Source: Devosia soli
GTDB taxonomy: Bacteria > Pseudomonadota > Alphaproteobacteria > Rhizobiales > Devosiaceae
Length of the DNA stretch: 64,000 nt
Direction: 5' to 3'
Assembly (NCBI RefSeq): GCF_000970455.1
Contig: NZ_LAJG01000042.1
Location: forward strand, 124,001 to 188,000
Shown: positions 42,786 through 51,237 of the stretch, piece by piece
Numbering within the stretch: position 1 is the first letter of the stretch
Layout of the letters: each line of letters opens with the position of its first letter
Translations under genes and position numbers: made by a program
The notes under the pieces: generated by a model
Told to the model about the DNA's origin: nothing
Databases searched by the model: none
What the model saw: the letters and a program-made list of their open reading frames with translations, nothing else

Positions 42786-42900
42786 TGCGCTCAACTCCCT
42801 CAAGCCAACGCAGCGGACACTGGCAGTTTGGCTTGGTCAATGCAACGGGGGCAGGAGAGGCGGGCTTGACTTCCGACGCCCGATAATTAGCTTTGTGCGC

Positions 42901-43028
42901 ATGAACACATCGCGCCACACCTATCGCCGTATCGTCCTCCTCGCAGGATAGACACCCTAGGCATGCGCCCGCCGGAGCCTGCTTAGGGCTCGGCACTTCG
43001 CCACACCGGCATCTTTTCTTCTTTTTTT
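42901..43028 (+). promoter_or_regulatory. Possible structured leader with mini-ORFs upstream of rnk
   Basis: A 16-codon frame at 42901 (MNTSRHTYRRIVLLAG) and a 7-codon frame at 42963 (MRPPEPA) are followed by GC-rich pairing segments (GCCGG at 42971-42975 with CCGGC at 43006-43010) and a T tract (about 43012-43028). The arrangement resembles a leader peptide with an attenuator, but no ribosome site for the small frames is strong. Confidence 0.3.
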
Positions 43029-43080
43029 CACAACGGCTCCAGCCGCCGCAGTTTTGCGCGCCGGGCCTACGGGACCTATC

Positions 43081-43488
43081 ATGACTGACATCCGCAAAGA
43101 CCTCGCTCCTGCCATCGTTTTGGGCAAGAGCGACCATGCCAAACTCACCGCCCTCGCCGAAGCCGGCCTCGACCGCTGGCCCGATCTCGCCGATCGCCTA
43201 CTTGGAGAACTCGAACGCGCCAAGGTCGTCCCGGACGATAAGGTGCCCGACACAATCGCTCGCATGGGCTCGTCCGTCACCTATCGCACCAATGCCGGAC
43301 AGGAGCAGACCGTGACCCTCGTCTACCCCGCCGACGCAGATATCGAAAAAGGCCGCATCTCGGTGATGACGCCAATCGGCACCGCCCTCATCGGCCTCAA
43401 GACCGGCCAATCCATCACCTGGCGCGACCGTGCCGACAAACGGCACAAGCTGACAGTGGAAGCGGTAAAAACGGCGGAGACGGTCTGA
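43081..43488 (+). CDS. rnk: Nucleoside diphosphate kinase regulator Rnk-like
   Basis: 135 residues. GreA/GreB C-terminal-domain protein: VTYRTNAGQEQTVTLVYPADADIEKGRISVMTPIGTALIGLKTGQSI is the conserved core. Rnk proteins bind RNA polymerase secondary channel or regulate NDK expression. The ATG at 43081 gives MTDIRKDLAPAIVLGKSDH, a usual Rnk start. A leader with possible attenuation features is upstream and a strong terminator follows. Confidence 0.9.
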   Translation: MTDIRKDLAPAIVLGKSDHAKLTALAEAGLDRWPDLADRLLGELERAKVVPDDKVPDTIARMGSSVTYRTNAGQEQTVTLVYPADADIEKGRISVMTPIGTALIGLKTGQSITWRDRADKRHKLTVEAVKTAETV

Positions 43489-43503
43489 GACAATGCAGCT
43501 TCT

Positions 43504-43532
43504 TACCCTCGGGCCTGACCCGAGGGTATTTT
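43504..43532 (+). terminator. Rho-independent terminator of rnk
   Basis: Perfect 10-base stem TACCCTCGGG/CCCGAGGGTA with a 5-base loop followed by TTTT, 15 bases after the rnk stop, in the gap before the convergent kinase gene. Confidence 0.9.
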
Positions 43533-43543
43533 CAAGCTGAAGC

Positions 43544-44500
43544 TTAGTTGCTGATCTCAGCCAGCATGGCTTCGAGATCATCGATCAGAATATTGTGCTG
43601 GCTGGACGCAATAGCGCCGGTATGCCTCAGCCAGGCCCACATCGAGACCCGATGCAGCAAGGTGTAAAGCCATAGTGTGCGTTTCGGGTCTGGATGATCG
43701 ATGGGACCGTATCCATCCAGCATCTTAGTGCCCGCGCCGGGCGCCATATGCTCTGTGCAAAAGAGCGCCTTGGCGAGATCAAAGAGCGGATCGGCCGCGA
43801 TTGCATTGCCAAAATCGATCAAGCCGGAAATGTGCCATGATCCATTGGCGCAGTCGGCGATTACATTGCCGGGATGAAAGTCATTATGTGCCAAAACGGC
43901 GCCTGAACTGTGCGCAGCAATCTCAAGCTGATCCCGAACCGCAGCTCTAAGCCTTGCGGCAAGCTCGATATTGCCGCCTGCCTTTTCGAATTGCTCCAGA
44001 GAAGATGCAGCAAACGCGGAAACGAACGCGCTATTGGTCCGATGCCCCTCGGGACCTTCATCAATCGCGCCATAGCGAGGTAACGCAATGCCGTGAATTT
44101 CTCGCAGCAGCACACCCATCTGTCGGTATAGAGCGTCGAGGCCCATAGGCTCGATATGTCTTAGCTCATCAATCGTCTGTCCGGACAAATGGCTGACTAG
44201 GGCGAACCGATAAGGCAGGCGATTGCGCGATTCATCGACCAGCAAGTACCGCGTCGCATTCACCCCTGCATCCTGCAAAAGACCTGCGGCCCGGGCCTCG
44301 CGCTCAGGCGACTTGCCGCGTAACTCATCATAGGTCTTGAGATTGACGCTGCTGCCATCAGAGAGATCGATGCGAAAAACCGCATTTGATCCGCCCGGCT
44401 GTCTGGTAACCCTCGAAGGCGAAGCCAGATCGAGCAGACCCAGAATGTGCGCCAGCTGGTCTAGCGTCGGAGCACTAATGCCTTCCGACGCTTCAGCCAT
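43544..44500 (-). CDS. Aminoglycoside phosphotransferase-fold kinase
   Basis: 318 residues. APH/choline-kinase fold: Brenner motif VLAHNDFHPGNVI (catalytic Asp) and metal Asp in LIDFGNA, and a nucleotide-binding N-lobe (GGSNAVFRIDLSDGSSVNLKTY). Its ATG at 44500 overlaps the glyQ stop (TAATG), so it is translated after glyQ. The substrate is unknown; a role in small-molecule phosphorylation is likelier than antibiotic resistance given this housekeeping position. Confidence 0.9.
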   Translation of the reverse strand: MAEASEGISAPTLDQLAHILGLLDLASPSRVTRQPGGSNAVFRIDLSDGSSVNLKTYDELRGKSPEREARAAGLLQDAGVNATRYLLVDESRNRLPYRFALVSHLSGQTIDELRHIEPMGLDALYRQMGVLLREIHGIALPRYGAIDEGPEGHRTNSAFVSAFAASSLEQFEKAGGNIELAARLRAAVRDQLEIAAHSSGAVLAHNDFHPGNVIADCANGSWHISGLIDFGNAIAADPLFDLAKALFCTEHMAPGAGTKMLDGYGPIDHPDPKRTLWLYTLLHRVSMWAWLRHTGAIASSQHNILIDDLEAMLAEISN

Positions 44501-45423
44501 TACTCCGCGCCGCCGCCCGAGGTCTGCAGCCAGGCCTCGCCACACGCCTTGGCCAGCTCGCGGATGCGCAAAATATAGCTTTGGCGCTCGGTGACCGAGA
44601 TCACGCCGCGTGCGTCGAGCATGTTGAAATTATGTGATGCCTTGACGACCTGCTCATAGGCGGGGATGGCCATGGTCTGGCGATTGCCATCGGCGCCCTT
44701 GGCTAGGATCGCGCGGCACTCCTTTTCTGCATCTTCAAAATGCCGGAACAACATGTCCGTGTCGGCGGCCTCGAAGTTATACTTCGAGGATTCCTGTTCG
44801 TTCTGCAGGAACACGTCGCCATAGGTCACCTTCTCGGCGCCCTCGCGGCCATTGAAGTTGAGATCGTAGACGTTTTCGACGCCTTGCACATACATCGCGA
44901 GGCGTTCAAGCCCATAGGTGATCTCGCCCGGCACCGGCGAGCATTCAAATCCCGCTACCTGCTGGAAGTAAGTGAACTGGCTGACTTCCATGCCGTCGCA
45001 CCAGCATTCCCAGCCAAGACCCCAGGCGCCGAGCGTCGGGCTCTCCCAATCGTCTTCGACGAACCGGATATCGTGCAGCGAAGCATCGAGGCCGATTGAC
45101 GCAAGCGAATCCAGATAGAGCTGCTGGATGTTGTCAGGCGATGGTTTGAGGATAACCTGGAACTGATAATAGTGCTGCAGCCGGTTGGGGTTTTCGCCAT
45201 AGCGACCGTCCTTGGGGCGGCGCGAGGGCTGCACATAGGCCGCCTTCCATGGCTTCGGCCCCAGCGCGCGCAATGTGGTCGCGGTGTGAAAAGTACCTGC
45301 GCCCATCTGCATGTCGTAAGGCTGCAAGACAACACAGCCCTGCTCGGCCCAGAAATTCTGGAGCGTCAGGATGAGGCCCTGGAAGGAATTCTTCGGGTCC
45401 ATGTGAGCGGGGCGGTTGGTCAT
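44500..45423 (-). CDS. glyQ: Glycine--tRNA ligase alpha subunit
   Basis: 307 residues. Class II synthetase catalytic subunit: [47 protein letters not shown] and [19 protein letters not shown] are characteristic. Works with the glyS product. The ATG at 45423 is used; an ATG at 45402 (MDPKNSFQG) is an alternative. A kinase gene begins in its stop codon. Confidence 0.97.
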   Translation of the reverse strand: MTNRPAHMDPKNSFQGLILTLQNFWAEQGCVVLQPYDMQMGAGTFHTATTLRALGPKPWKAAYVQPSRRPKDGRYGENPNRLQHYYQFQVILKPSPDNIQQLYLDSLASIGLDASLHDIRFVEDDWESPTLGAWGLGWECWCDGMEVSQFTYFQQVAGFECSPVPGEITYGLERLAMYVQGVENVYDLNFNGREGAEKVTYGDVFLQNEQESSKYNFEAADTDMLFRHFEDAEKECRAILAKGADGNRQTMAIPAYEQVVKASHNFNMLDARGVISVTERQSYILRIRELAKACGEAWLQTSGGGAE

Positions 45424-45510
45424 CGGCAATGGGTCCGGCGGGAGAAAGCGCGCGGAACGTAGTCGGCGGACCCAGCGGGGTCAACGGGTTGCCGCTATTC
45501 TGGTGCGGAA

Positions 45511-45741
45511 TCAGCTGCGGCGATCGTCCTTGCGCCCATCGGGCCGGAACGTGCCATCGTCGCCGCGCTTGAGGTCGATCACGTCGGGACGCTGGCGTTC
45601 GGCAAGGTCGCGCTGGTGGCGCAGGCGCTTTTCTTCGGCAGCGTCATTGTCGAACTTGCGCGTCCAGTCGCGCCAGATCCGCCTTATGCCGAAGTAGACC
45701 ATCAGGGCCAGGACGGTAAAAATCAAAATGCGCAGCAGCAT
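45511..45741 (-). CDS. Small membrane protein
   Basis: 76 residues: one N-terminal membrane segment (LLRILIFTVLALMVYFGI), then a highly charged basic/acidic tail (RRIWRDWTRKFDNDAAEEKRLRHQRDLAERQ). It lies 12 bases after SppA on the same strand, probably cotranscribed, before glyQ. Family not recognised; the placement looks conserved in gene order but I cannot confirm. Confidence 0.75.
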   Translation of the reverse strand: MLLRILIFTVLALMVYFGIRRIWRDWTRKFDNDAAEEKRLRHQRDLAERQRPDVIDLKRGDDGTFRPDGRKDDRRS

Positions 45742-45753
45742 GGTCCTATCCGC

Positions 45754-46596
45754 TCAAAGGCCGAGACGCGCCCAATAGGCGCGATCATCGAGCGTCGAGG
45801 CAATATCGTTGGAAAGCGCGGCGGTGGAAAAGCCGAAGCGGGGCAAGGCGAGAAATGGGCGCTTGGGCGCAATTGTCCGCAGTTGGACCGAGGGTCCATA
45901 GCGTTCGCGCAATACCGTCTGGAGATCGCCGATGGCATCGACGAGACCAAGCTCGACGCCGCGGAGGCCCGTCCACCATTCGCCGGTAAAGAGGTTATCG
46001 TCATCGGCCTTGAGCCGGCCCTTTCGGTGCTCCTTGACGTGATCGATGAACACCTGATGCACGTCGAGTTCGAAGCGCTTGATGCGGTCGATGTCTTCCG
46101 GCTTTTCGGGCAGGAAGGGATCGAGCGTCGACTTGTTGCGCCCTGCGGTGTGGACACGCCGCTCGATACCGAGCTTTTCGAGCGCGCCGACAAAGCCAAA
46201 GCCAGCCATGATGACGCCGATGGAGCCGACGATCGAGGATGGATCGACAAAGATTTCGTCGCCCGCCACGGCAATGAAATAGCCGCCGGAAGCCGCTGCA
46301 TCCTCAACGAAAATCAGAACCGGCTTGTTCTTCTCGTCCGCTAGCTGGCGAATGCGGCGCGAGATCAGCCGGCTCTGGACAGGCGAGCCGCCGGGCGAAT
46401 TGATCACCACGGCGACCGCAGGGGCGCTACGTATGGCAAAGGCGCGCTTGAGCAAAGGCTCGACGGATTCGATATTGAGCCGGCCCGGCCGCTGCTCGGC
46501 GGCGATGACGCCATGGAGGCGGATCACGGGAATGACGGGTGGGCGGCGAAACAGGCGGCGTAACCAGTTCGGTCTCGGGGCGGGTGTTTCGGCCAT
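45754..46596 (-). CDS. sppA: S49 family peptidase, SppA/SohB-like
   Basis: 280 residues. Serine-lysine protease that degrades leftover signal peptides or membrane proteins in the periplasm. The catalytic Ser lies in AAASGGYFIAVAGDEIFVDPSSIVGSIGV and the lysine in AGRNKSTLDPF. There is no obvious long signal peptide, only a basic, hydrophobic N-terminus (NWLRRLFRRPPVIPVIRLHGVI). GGAGAGG precedes the ATG at 46596. Single-domain form, shorter than the E. coli double-domain SppA. Confidence 0.92.
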   Translation of the reverse strand: MAETPAPRPNWLRRLFRRPPVIPVIRLHGVIAAEQRPGRLNIESVEPLLKRAFAIRSAPAVAVVINSPGGSPVQSRLISRRIRQLADEKNKPVLIFVEDAAASGGYFIAVAGDEIFVDPSSIVGSIGVIMAGFGFVGALEKLGIERRVHTAGRNKSTLDPFLPEKPEDIDRIKRFELDVHQVFIDHVKEHRKGRLKADDDNLFTGEWWTGLRGVELGLVDAIGDLQTVLRERYGPSVQLRTIAPKRPFLALPRFGFSTAALSNDIASTLDDRAYWARLGL

Positions 46597-46641
46597 GTCC
46601 TCTCCGGAATTTTTTCCAGATTTAGGCATACGAGGCCGGGA

Positions 46642-47427
46642 TTACCAGTCGAGAGCGGCGGTCCCCCGAAAAATAGCGTCAAATTGCGGCGCGAAGTCAC
46701 GCCCGCTTTCGCCGTGGAGCGCCCTGCTCGACAGAAGGGTCAAAGGCGCGCGCGAGCCCTTGATGCCGCGCACGAGGATGCGGGTCGCCGGTTGTCCCTC
46801 GCGCGGCGCGATCGGCAGGACGGTCAGGGCGCCGAATCGCGCCCCCATGGCGACAAGCAGCGAGCCGAGACCCGAGGCGGGATAAACGACGATCACCTCC
46901 CCTCCTGCCGCCGCCGCCCCGGCAGCGCAGCGCATCCAGGCGTCGAGTTCATCGAGCCCCATGTGCCGCGCATCGGCGCGGCTCGAGTTCGGCGCCAAGG
47001 TCCCCTGCCCTTCGCCAAAGAACGGGGGGTTGGCGATCACCGCATCATAGTGGTTATCCCTAAGGCCGGCGGCCGACCGATCGGCGGGTCTTGAGAGGAT
47101 ATCGAGGTTCAGGGCCTCGGCGCGCTCTCCAAAGCCATTGTCAAAGATATTGTCCTTCGCCAGCGCAAAGGTGTCCTCGTGCTTTTCGACCAGCGTGGCG
47201 TTTTCCGCCAGTCCTAGAGCCAGGGCCACGAGCGCCGCGGTCCCAACTCCAGCGCCGAGATCGAGCACGTGTCGGCGCCCTGGCCGCACCGCCGAACCGA
47301 GCAGCACGCTGTCAAAGCCGGCCCGGAAGCCGGTGCGGGGTTGCGACAGAGTGATCCGGCCTCCTAAAAAGGCGTCGCGCGTTGCGGTTTGGTGTTTTAC
47401 AAAGTCACGTGGCTGGTCTAGGGACAT
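46642..47427 (-). CDS. Methyltransferase, TrmN6/YfiC-like
   Basis: 261 residues. Class I SAM-dependent methyltransferase: SAM loop HVLDLGAGVGTAALVAL, and the N6-adenine signature NPPF in YDAVIANPPFFGEGQG. The N-terminus (TLSQPRTGFRAGFDSVLLG) matches the tRNA1(Val) (adenine37-N6) methyltransferase group. Other NPPF-type RNA or protein methyltransferases cannot be excluded. Divergent from the polyprenyl synthase gene. Confidence 0.88.
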   Translation of the reverse strand: MSLDQPRDFVKHQTATRDAFLGGRITLSQPRTGFRAGFDSVLLGSAVRPGRRHVLDLGAGVGTAALVALALGLAENATLVEKHEDTFALAKDNIFDNGFGERAEALNLDILSRPADRSAAGLRDNHYDAVIANPPFFGEGQGTLAPNSSRADARHMGLDELDAWMRCAAGAAAAGGEVIVVYPASGLGSLLVAMGARFGALTVLPIAPREGQPATRILVRGIKGSRAPLTLLSSRALHGESGRDFAPQFDAIFRGTAALDW

Positions 47428-47516
47428 CGGACCCCGAAGGCTGGTTCAGCGCGAGCTTACATGCCCTGATAGTGCAGGCTCAACCGATTTGCCCGCGGCG
47501 GCAAACGAGGACGGTA

Positions 47517-48536
47517 ATGGCGGTCTCAGTTCTGACCCAAAAGAAAAACATGCCCGCAGGCAATCCGGTCGAAAGGCTGCTTGCAGCCACGGCCGACGAT
47601 ATGGCGCGGGTCAACAGCCTGATCCTGAGCCGTGCCGAATCTCATGTCGACATGGTGCCGGAGCTTGCCCGCTATCTTATCGACAGCGGCGGCAAGCGCC
47701 TTCGCCCCATGCTGACCGTGGCTGCCGCGCAGCTCTTTGGTGGCGGCGCCGGCAATGCCGTCAATTTCGCTGCCGCCGTCGAATTCATGCACAATGCGAC
47801 CCTCCTCCACGACGATGTCGTTGACGAGAGCGATATGCGCCGTGGTAAGCCCGCAGCGCGGATGGTCTGGGGCAACAAGGCGTCGATCCTCGTTGGCGAT
47901 TTCCTTCTCGGACAGGCCTTCATGATGATGGTCGAAACGGGCGATATCGGCTCGCTCGGCGTTCTTTCCGCTGCCTCTGCGGTCATGGCGGAAGGCGAAG
48001 TCTTCCAGCTCGCCAAGACCGGCGACTTGGCGACCACCGAAGCCGATTATGCCGAAGTGATCCGCGCCAAGACGGCCGTATTGTTCGAAGCAGCCTGCGA
48101 AGTCGGCGCCATGTCCGGCGGGGCGGATGCCGCCGGCCGCGCAGCGCTGGCGCGCTACGGCCTGGAATTGGGCAATGCCTTCCAGCTCGTCGATGACGCA
48201 CTCGATTATGGCGGGCAGTCAGGTGCCTTGGGCAAGAATGTCGGCGACGACCTGCGCGAAGGCAAGATGACGCTGCCGGTGATCCTGGCGCTCGCCGCAG
48301 GCAATGAGGCGGAAAAAGCCATCATCGCCAGCGCGCTCGGCAAGGCGGACGCTTCCGATCTCGAAGTCAGCCAGGTGGTGGCAATCTTCAATCGTCACGA
48401 TACGCTCAACCGCACGCTCGAAAAGGCCGACGCGCATGCGCGCACGGCCGTCGAGGCTCTGGGCATCCTGCCGGAAAGCGAGATGAAGACCATTCTCGCC
48501 GACGTCGTGATGCACAGCGTCCGCCGCGCATCCTGA
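47517..48536 (+). CDS. ispB: Polyprenyl diphosphate synthase (octa-/decaprenyl type)
   Basis: 339 residues, GAGGA before the ATG at 47517. Trans-isoprenyl synthase making the long ubiquinone side chain: first aspartate-rich motif in LLHDDVVDESDMRRG, second in FQLVDDALDYG, and GGKRLRPMLTVAAAQLF near the N-terminus. Rhizobiales usually carry Q10, so decaprenyl is as likely as octaprenyl; chain length cannot be read with certainty. Convergent with ispE just 3 bases away. Confidence 0.93.
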   Translation: MAVSVLTQKKNMPAGNPVERLLAATADDMARVNSLILSRAESHVDMVPELARYLIDSGGKRLRPMLTVAAAQLFGGGAGNAVNFAAAVEFMHNATLLHDDVVDESDMRRGKPAARMVWGNKASILVGDFLLGQAFMMMVETGDIGSLGVLSAASAVMAEGEVFQLAKTGDLATTEADYAEVIRAKTAVLFEAACEVGAMSGGADAAGRAALARYGLELGNAFQLVDDALDYGGQSGALGKNVGDDLREGKMTLPVILALAAGNEAEKAIIASALGKADASDLEVSQVVAIFNRHDTLNRTLEKADAHARTAVEALGILPESEMKTILADVVMHSVRRAS

Positions 48537-48539
48537 GCA

Positions 48540-49415
48540 TTAGGGCGTAATCAGCGGCGCAGCGGCCACCCAGTGATCGGGATTGCGTTCGCGCATCACC
48601 TGCGCTGCCTGATGCGCCTGCCCCTCCGAGCCGAAAAGCCCGAAGACCGTCGCGCCTGACCCCGACATCCGCGACAGCATGCAGCCCTGCGTCTGGCCCA
48701 GATCGTCTACGATAAAGCCGATTTCCGGCACGAGCTTGACCGCAGGCGGCTGCAGGTCGTTGCGTGTCTCGGCAAGCCACAGACCAAGCTGGGCCGGGCG
48801 GGTCAGCGGTTCGGGGAGCGCCGGCAGCGCGTAGTTGTCATGCGCCCGCAAGCGGCGAAAAACGTCTGCGGTCGCAACGGGCACCAGCGGGTTGACCAGC
48901 ACGATATGGCAGGCCGGAAACTCGGGCAGCGGCGATAAGATTTCACCGACGCCACGGGCGACGAGCGGCCGGCTCATCAGGCATGCCGGCACGTCTGCGC
49001 CGAGCGTTGCCGCAAGATCGGCCAGCTCGACGATCGGGATCGGTTGGCTCGACATGCTGGCGAGGATGCGCAGCGCTGCCGCCGCATCCGCCGAACCGCC
49101 GCCAATCCCTGCCGCGACCGGCAGGTTCTTGACGAGATGGATGGCGAGGCCGTCGGGCACCCTGTCCGGCCAGCGTTGCCGGAAGGCGGCGAGCGCCCGC
49201 ATCACAAGATTGCTGGTGCCGGTTCCCAAGGCATGGGCAAACGGACCCGAAATCGTTAGGTCGTCGGCCGCAGCGGGCTCGGCTTCGAGTTCGTCGGCGA
49301 TATCGGCGAAGACGATGAGACTTTCGAGATCATGATAGCCATCGTCACGCCGACGCGTGACGTGCAGCGCCAGGTTGATCTTGGCCGGCGCCGCCTGAAC
49401 GATCGCATTCGGCAT
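48540..49415 (-). CDS. ispE: 4-diphosphocytidyl-2-C-methyl-D-erythritol kinase
   Basis: 291 residues. GHMP kinase of the MEP pathway: PAKINLALHVTRRRDDGYHDLESLIVFAD at the N-terminus and the ATP loop LPVAAGIGGGSADAAAALR. Length and the LSRMSGSGATVFGLF end are normal. Convergent with the polyprenyl synthase; downstream (same strand) lies a TPR gene. Together with ispH it gives two of the MEP enzymes in the window. Confidence 0.97.
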   Translation of the reverse strand: MPNAIVQAAPAKINLALHVTRRRDDGYHDLESLIVFADIADELEAEPAAADDLTISGPFAHALGTGTSNLVMRALAAFRQRWPDRVPDGLAIHLVKNLPVAAGIGGGSADAAAALRILASMSSQPIPIVELADLAATLGADVPACLMSRPLVARGVGEILSPLPEFPACHIVLVNPLVPVATADVFRRLRAHDNYALPALPEPLTRPAQLGLWLAETRNDLQPPAVKLVPEIGFIVDDLGQTQGCMLSRMSGSGATVFGLFGSEGQAHQAAQVMRERNPDHWVAAAPLITP

Positions 49416-49422
49416 GCCGAGG

Positions 49423-51141
49423 CTATTCCGTAGCCGTGCCGGGTGTCAGGCCTTCGAGCAGCTTCGGCCCGACGCGTTCGGCGACATTGCCGACTTCGTC
49501 CACCGACTTGGCGATATTCCATTGGAATCCCGCCTCGAGCCGGCGGCCAGCCTTCCAATAGGCATCGCCCAGGTGATCGTTGATCTCGGCATCGTTGGGC
49601 AGCAGCATCACGGCGCGTTCCAGCGTTTCGACGGCCTCGTCGATGCGGCCGAGCTTGTAGAAAGCCCAACCAAGCGAATCGACGATATAACCATCCTGCG
49701 GCTGTGCATCGACGGCCTGCTCGATCATGCCCAGGGCGCGCTCGAGGTTCATGTCCATGTCGATCCAGGAATAACCGAGATAGTTCAAGACCGATGGCTG
49801 GTCCGGGCTGAGATCGAGTGCCTTGAGGAAGTCGGCTTCCGCCTTGGGCCATTGCTTGGCACGCTCATAGGCGATGCCGCGCACATAATAGAAGCGCCAA
49901 TCGGCCGGCGACTCCCCGCCAGTGATTTCGAGCGCCTTGGTGTAGGCGTCGGCCGCTTCGGTGTATTGCTCGTCATAGCGCAGGAGATCGCCCAGCACGG
50001 AGACGGCATCGAGATCTTCGGGGCTCGTTACCACGATATTGCGCAGGCGACGCAACGCTTCGGCACGGTTACCGGTCGCGTCAAGATTCTGCGCAACGCG
50101 CACCACTGCCGTCGGCTTCATCGGCGAAGAGGCCGGTACCGCGTCATAAATGACATTGGCCGCCTCGTGCTGGGCCGCGTTATCGAGCAGGAGCCCGGCG
50201 GCAAGCGCGATCACGTCGGAACTGGGATCGAGATAGTGTCCGAGGCGCAGGAACACCAAAGCCAGGTCCGAGCTGCCATCGCGCGACAGTGCGACGCCGA
50301 TACCATGGAACATCTCGGCGGCGCCGATCTGGACATTGGTCGCAAACACGCCCGGGCGGCGCTTGGCAGCAACGGCGTCCTTGACGATGGTGACGAGCGG
50401 ATGGGTCAGGCCCTGGGCTTCGAACTCCGCGATGACGTCGGACGCCTCGTCGAACTTGCCGTCATTGGCGAGCATGCGTGCATAGATTTCGACCATGCGA
50501 GCGACATAGGGCTCGTTCTCATAGGCCTTCTGCGCCAGTTCCAGCGCCTTGACGCGCTGGCCGGCAACTTCGGCCATCAGCGCGCGGTGAAACACGAGGA
50601 AATCTTCGAGCCCGGTATCGCCGAGCTTGACCATCAGCGCATCGGCCTCGTCGAACTTCTTTTCTCCCACCAGCGCCCAAGCGCGAAGGATGCCTGCGGT
50701 AATGCCGGTGAACGTATCCTGCGAGATCTTGGCGAGGGCTTCCTCGGCAGCGCCATAGCGACGCTCCTTGAGCGCCTCGGAAGCAACGACGAGTTCGGCC
50801 AGTTCATTCTGGCCGACGAGTTCGATCAGATGCTTGGCAACTCCGGCGGATTGGGTGACCTGACCATTGGCGGCAAAGGCGATGAAGGAGCGCTCGACGA
50901 GGACCGGATTGTCCCAGTCGCTTTGCGCGGCTTCGTTGAAATAGCGTGCCGACTCGTCCGTCCGCAATTCGCTCAGCGCCTGGCGCCCTGCCAGATAAGA
51001 CCCGGTCGCGCTGGCCCGGAACAGCTGCAGCATGTCCGTCAGGTTCGGAGCGCTGCTCTGGGCAAAGCTTGCGGGCACGATCGCAAGAGCCATGATCGCC
51101 GCAAGCAGCGGGCGCGCCAGTCGGTTGGAGAGGAGGGTCAC
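49423..51141 (-). CDS. Secreted tetratricopeptide repeat protein
   Basis: About 572 residues from a GTG at 51141 (MTLLSNRLARPLLAAIMALAIVPASFA signal-peptide start, with GGGAGA some 11 bases upstream). The mature protein is a chain of TPR-like helical pairs (EALRRLRNIVVTSPEDLDAVSVLGDLLR; ADAYTKALEI; WPKAEADFLKALDLSPDQPSVLNYLGYSWIDM). TPR superhelices act as protein scaffolds, for example in outer-membrane or polysaccharide assembly. Precise role unknown. Its stop is 7 bases from the ispE start on the same strand, so the two may share a transcript. Confidence 0.88.
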   Translation of the reverse strand: MTLLSNRLARPLLAAIMALAIVPASFAQSSAPNLTDMLQLFRASATGSYLAGRQALSELRTDESARYFNEAAQSDWDNPVLVERSFIAFAANGQVTQSAGVAKHLIELVGQNELAELVVASEALKERRYGAAEEALAKISQDTFTGITAGILRAWALVGEKKFDEADALMVKLGDTGLEDFLVFHRALMAEVAGQRVKALELAQKAYENEPYVARMVEIYARMLANDGKFDEASDVIAEFEAQGLTHPLVTIVKDAVAAKRRPGVFATNVQIGAAEMFHGIGVALSRDGSSDLALVFLRLGHYLDPSSDVIALAAGLLLDNAAQHEAANVIYDAVPASSPMKPTAVVRVAQNLDATGNRAEALRRLRNIVVTSPEDLDAVSVLGDLLRYDEQYTEAADAYTKALEITGGESPADWRFYYVRGIAYERAKQWPKAEADFLKALDLSPDQPSVLNYLGYSWIDMDMNLERALGMIEQAVDAQPQDGYIVDSLGWAFYKLGRIDEAVETLERAVMLLPNDAEINDHLGDAYWKAGRRLEAGFQWNIAKSVDEVGNVAERVGPKLLEGLTPGTATE

Positions 51142-51237
51142 GTCGCAGGTTTCTCCCAGGGCCACTCAGGGCAGGATTTGGCGGCAAAGATTGTCCATTT
51201 TGCGACTGCTCCGCAAGGTCGCAACGCGGCGAAGCGG

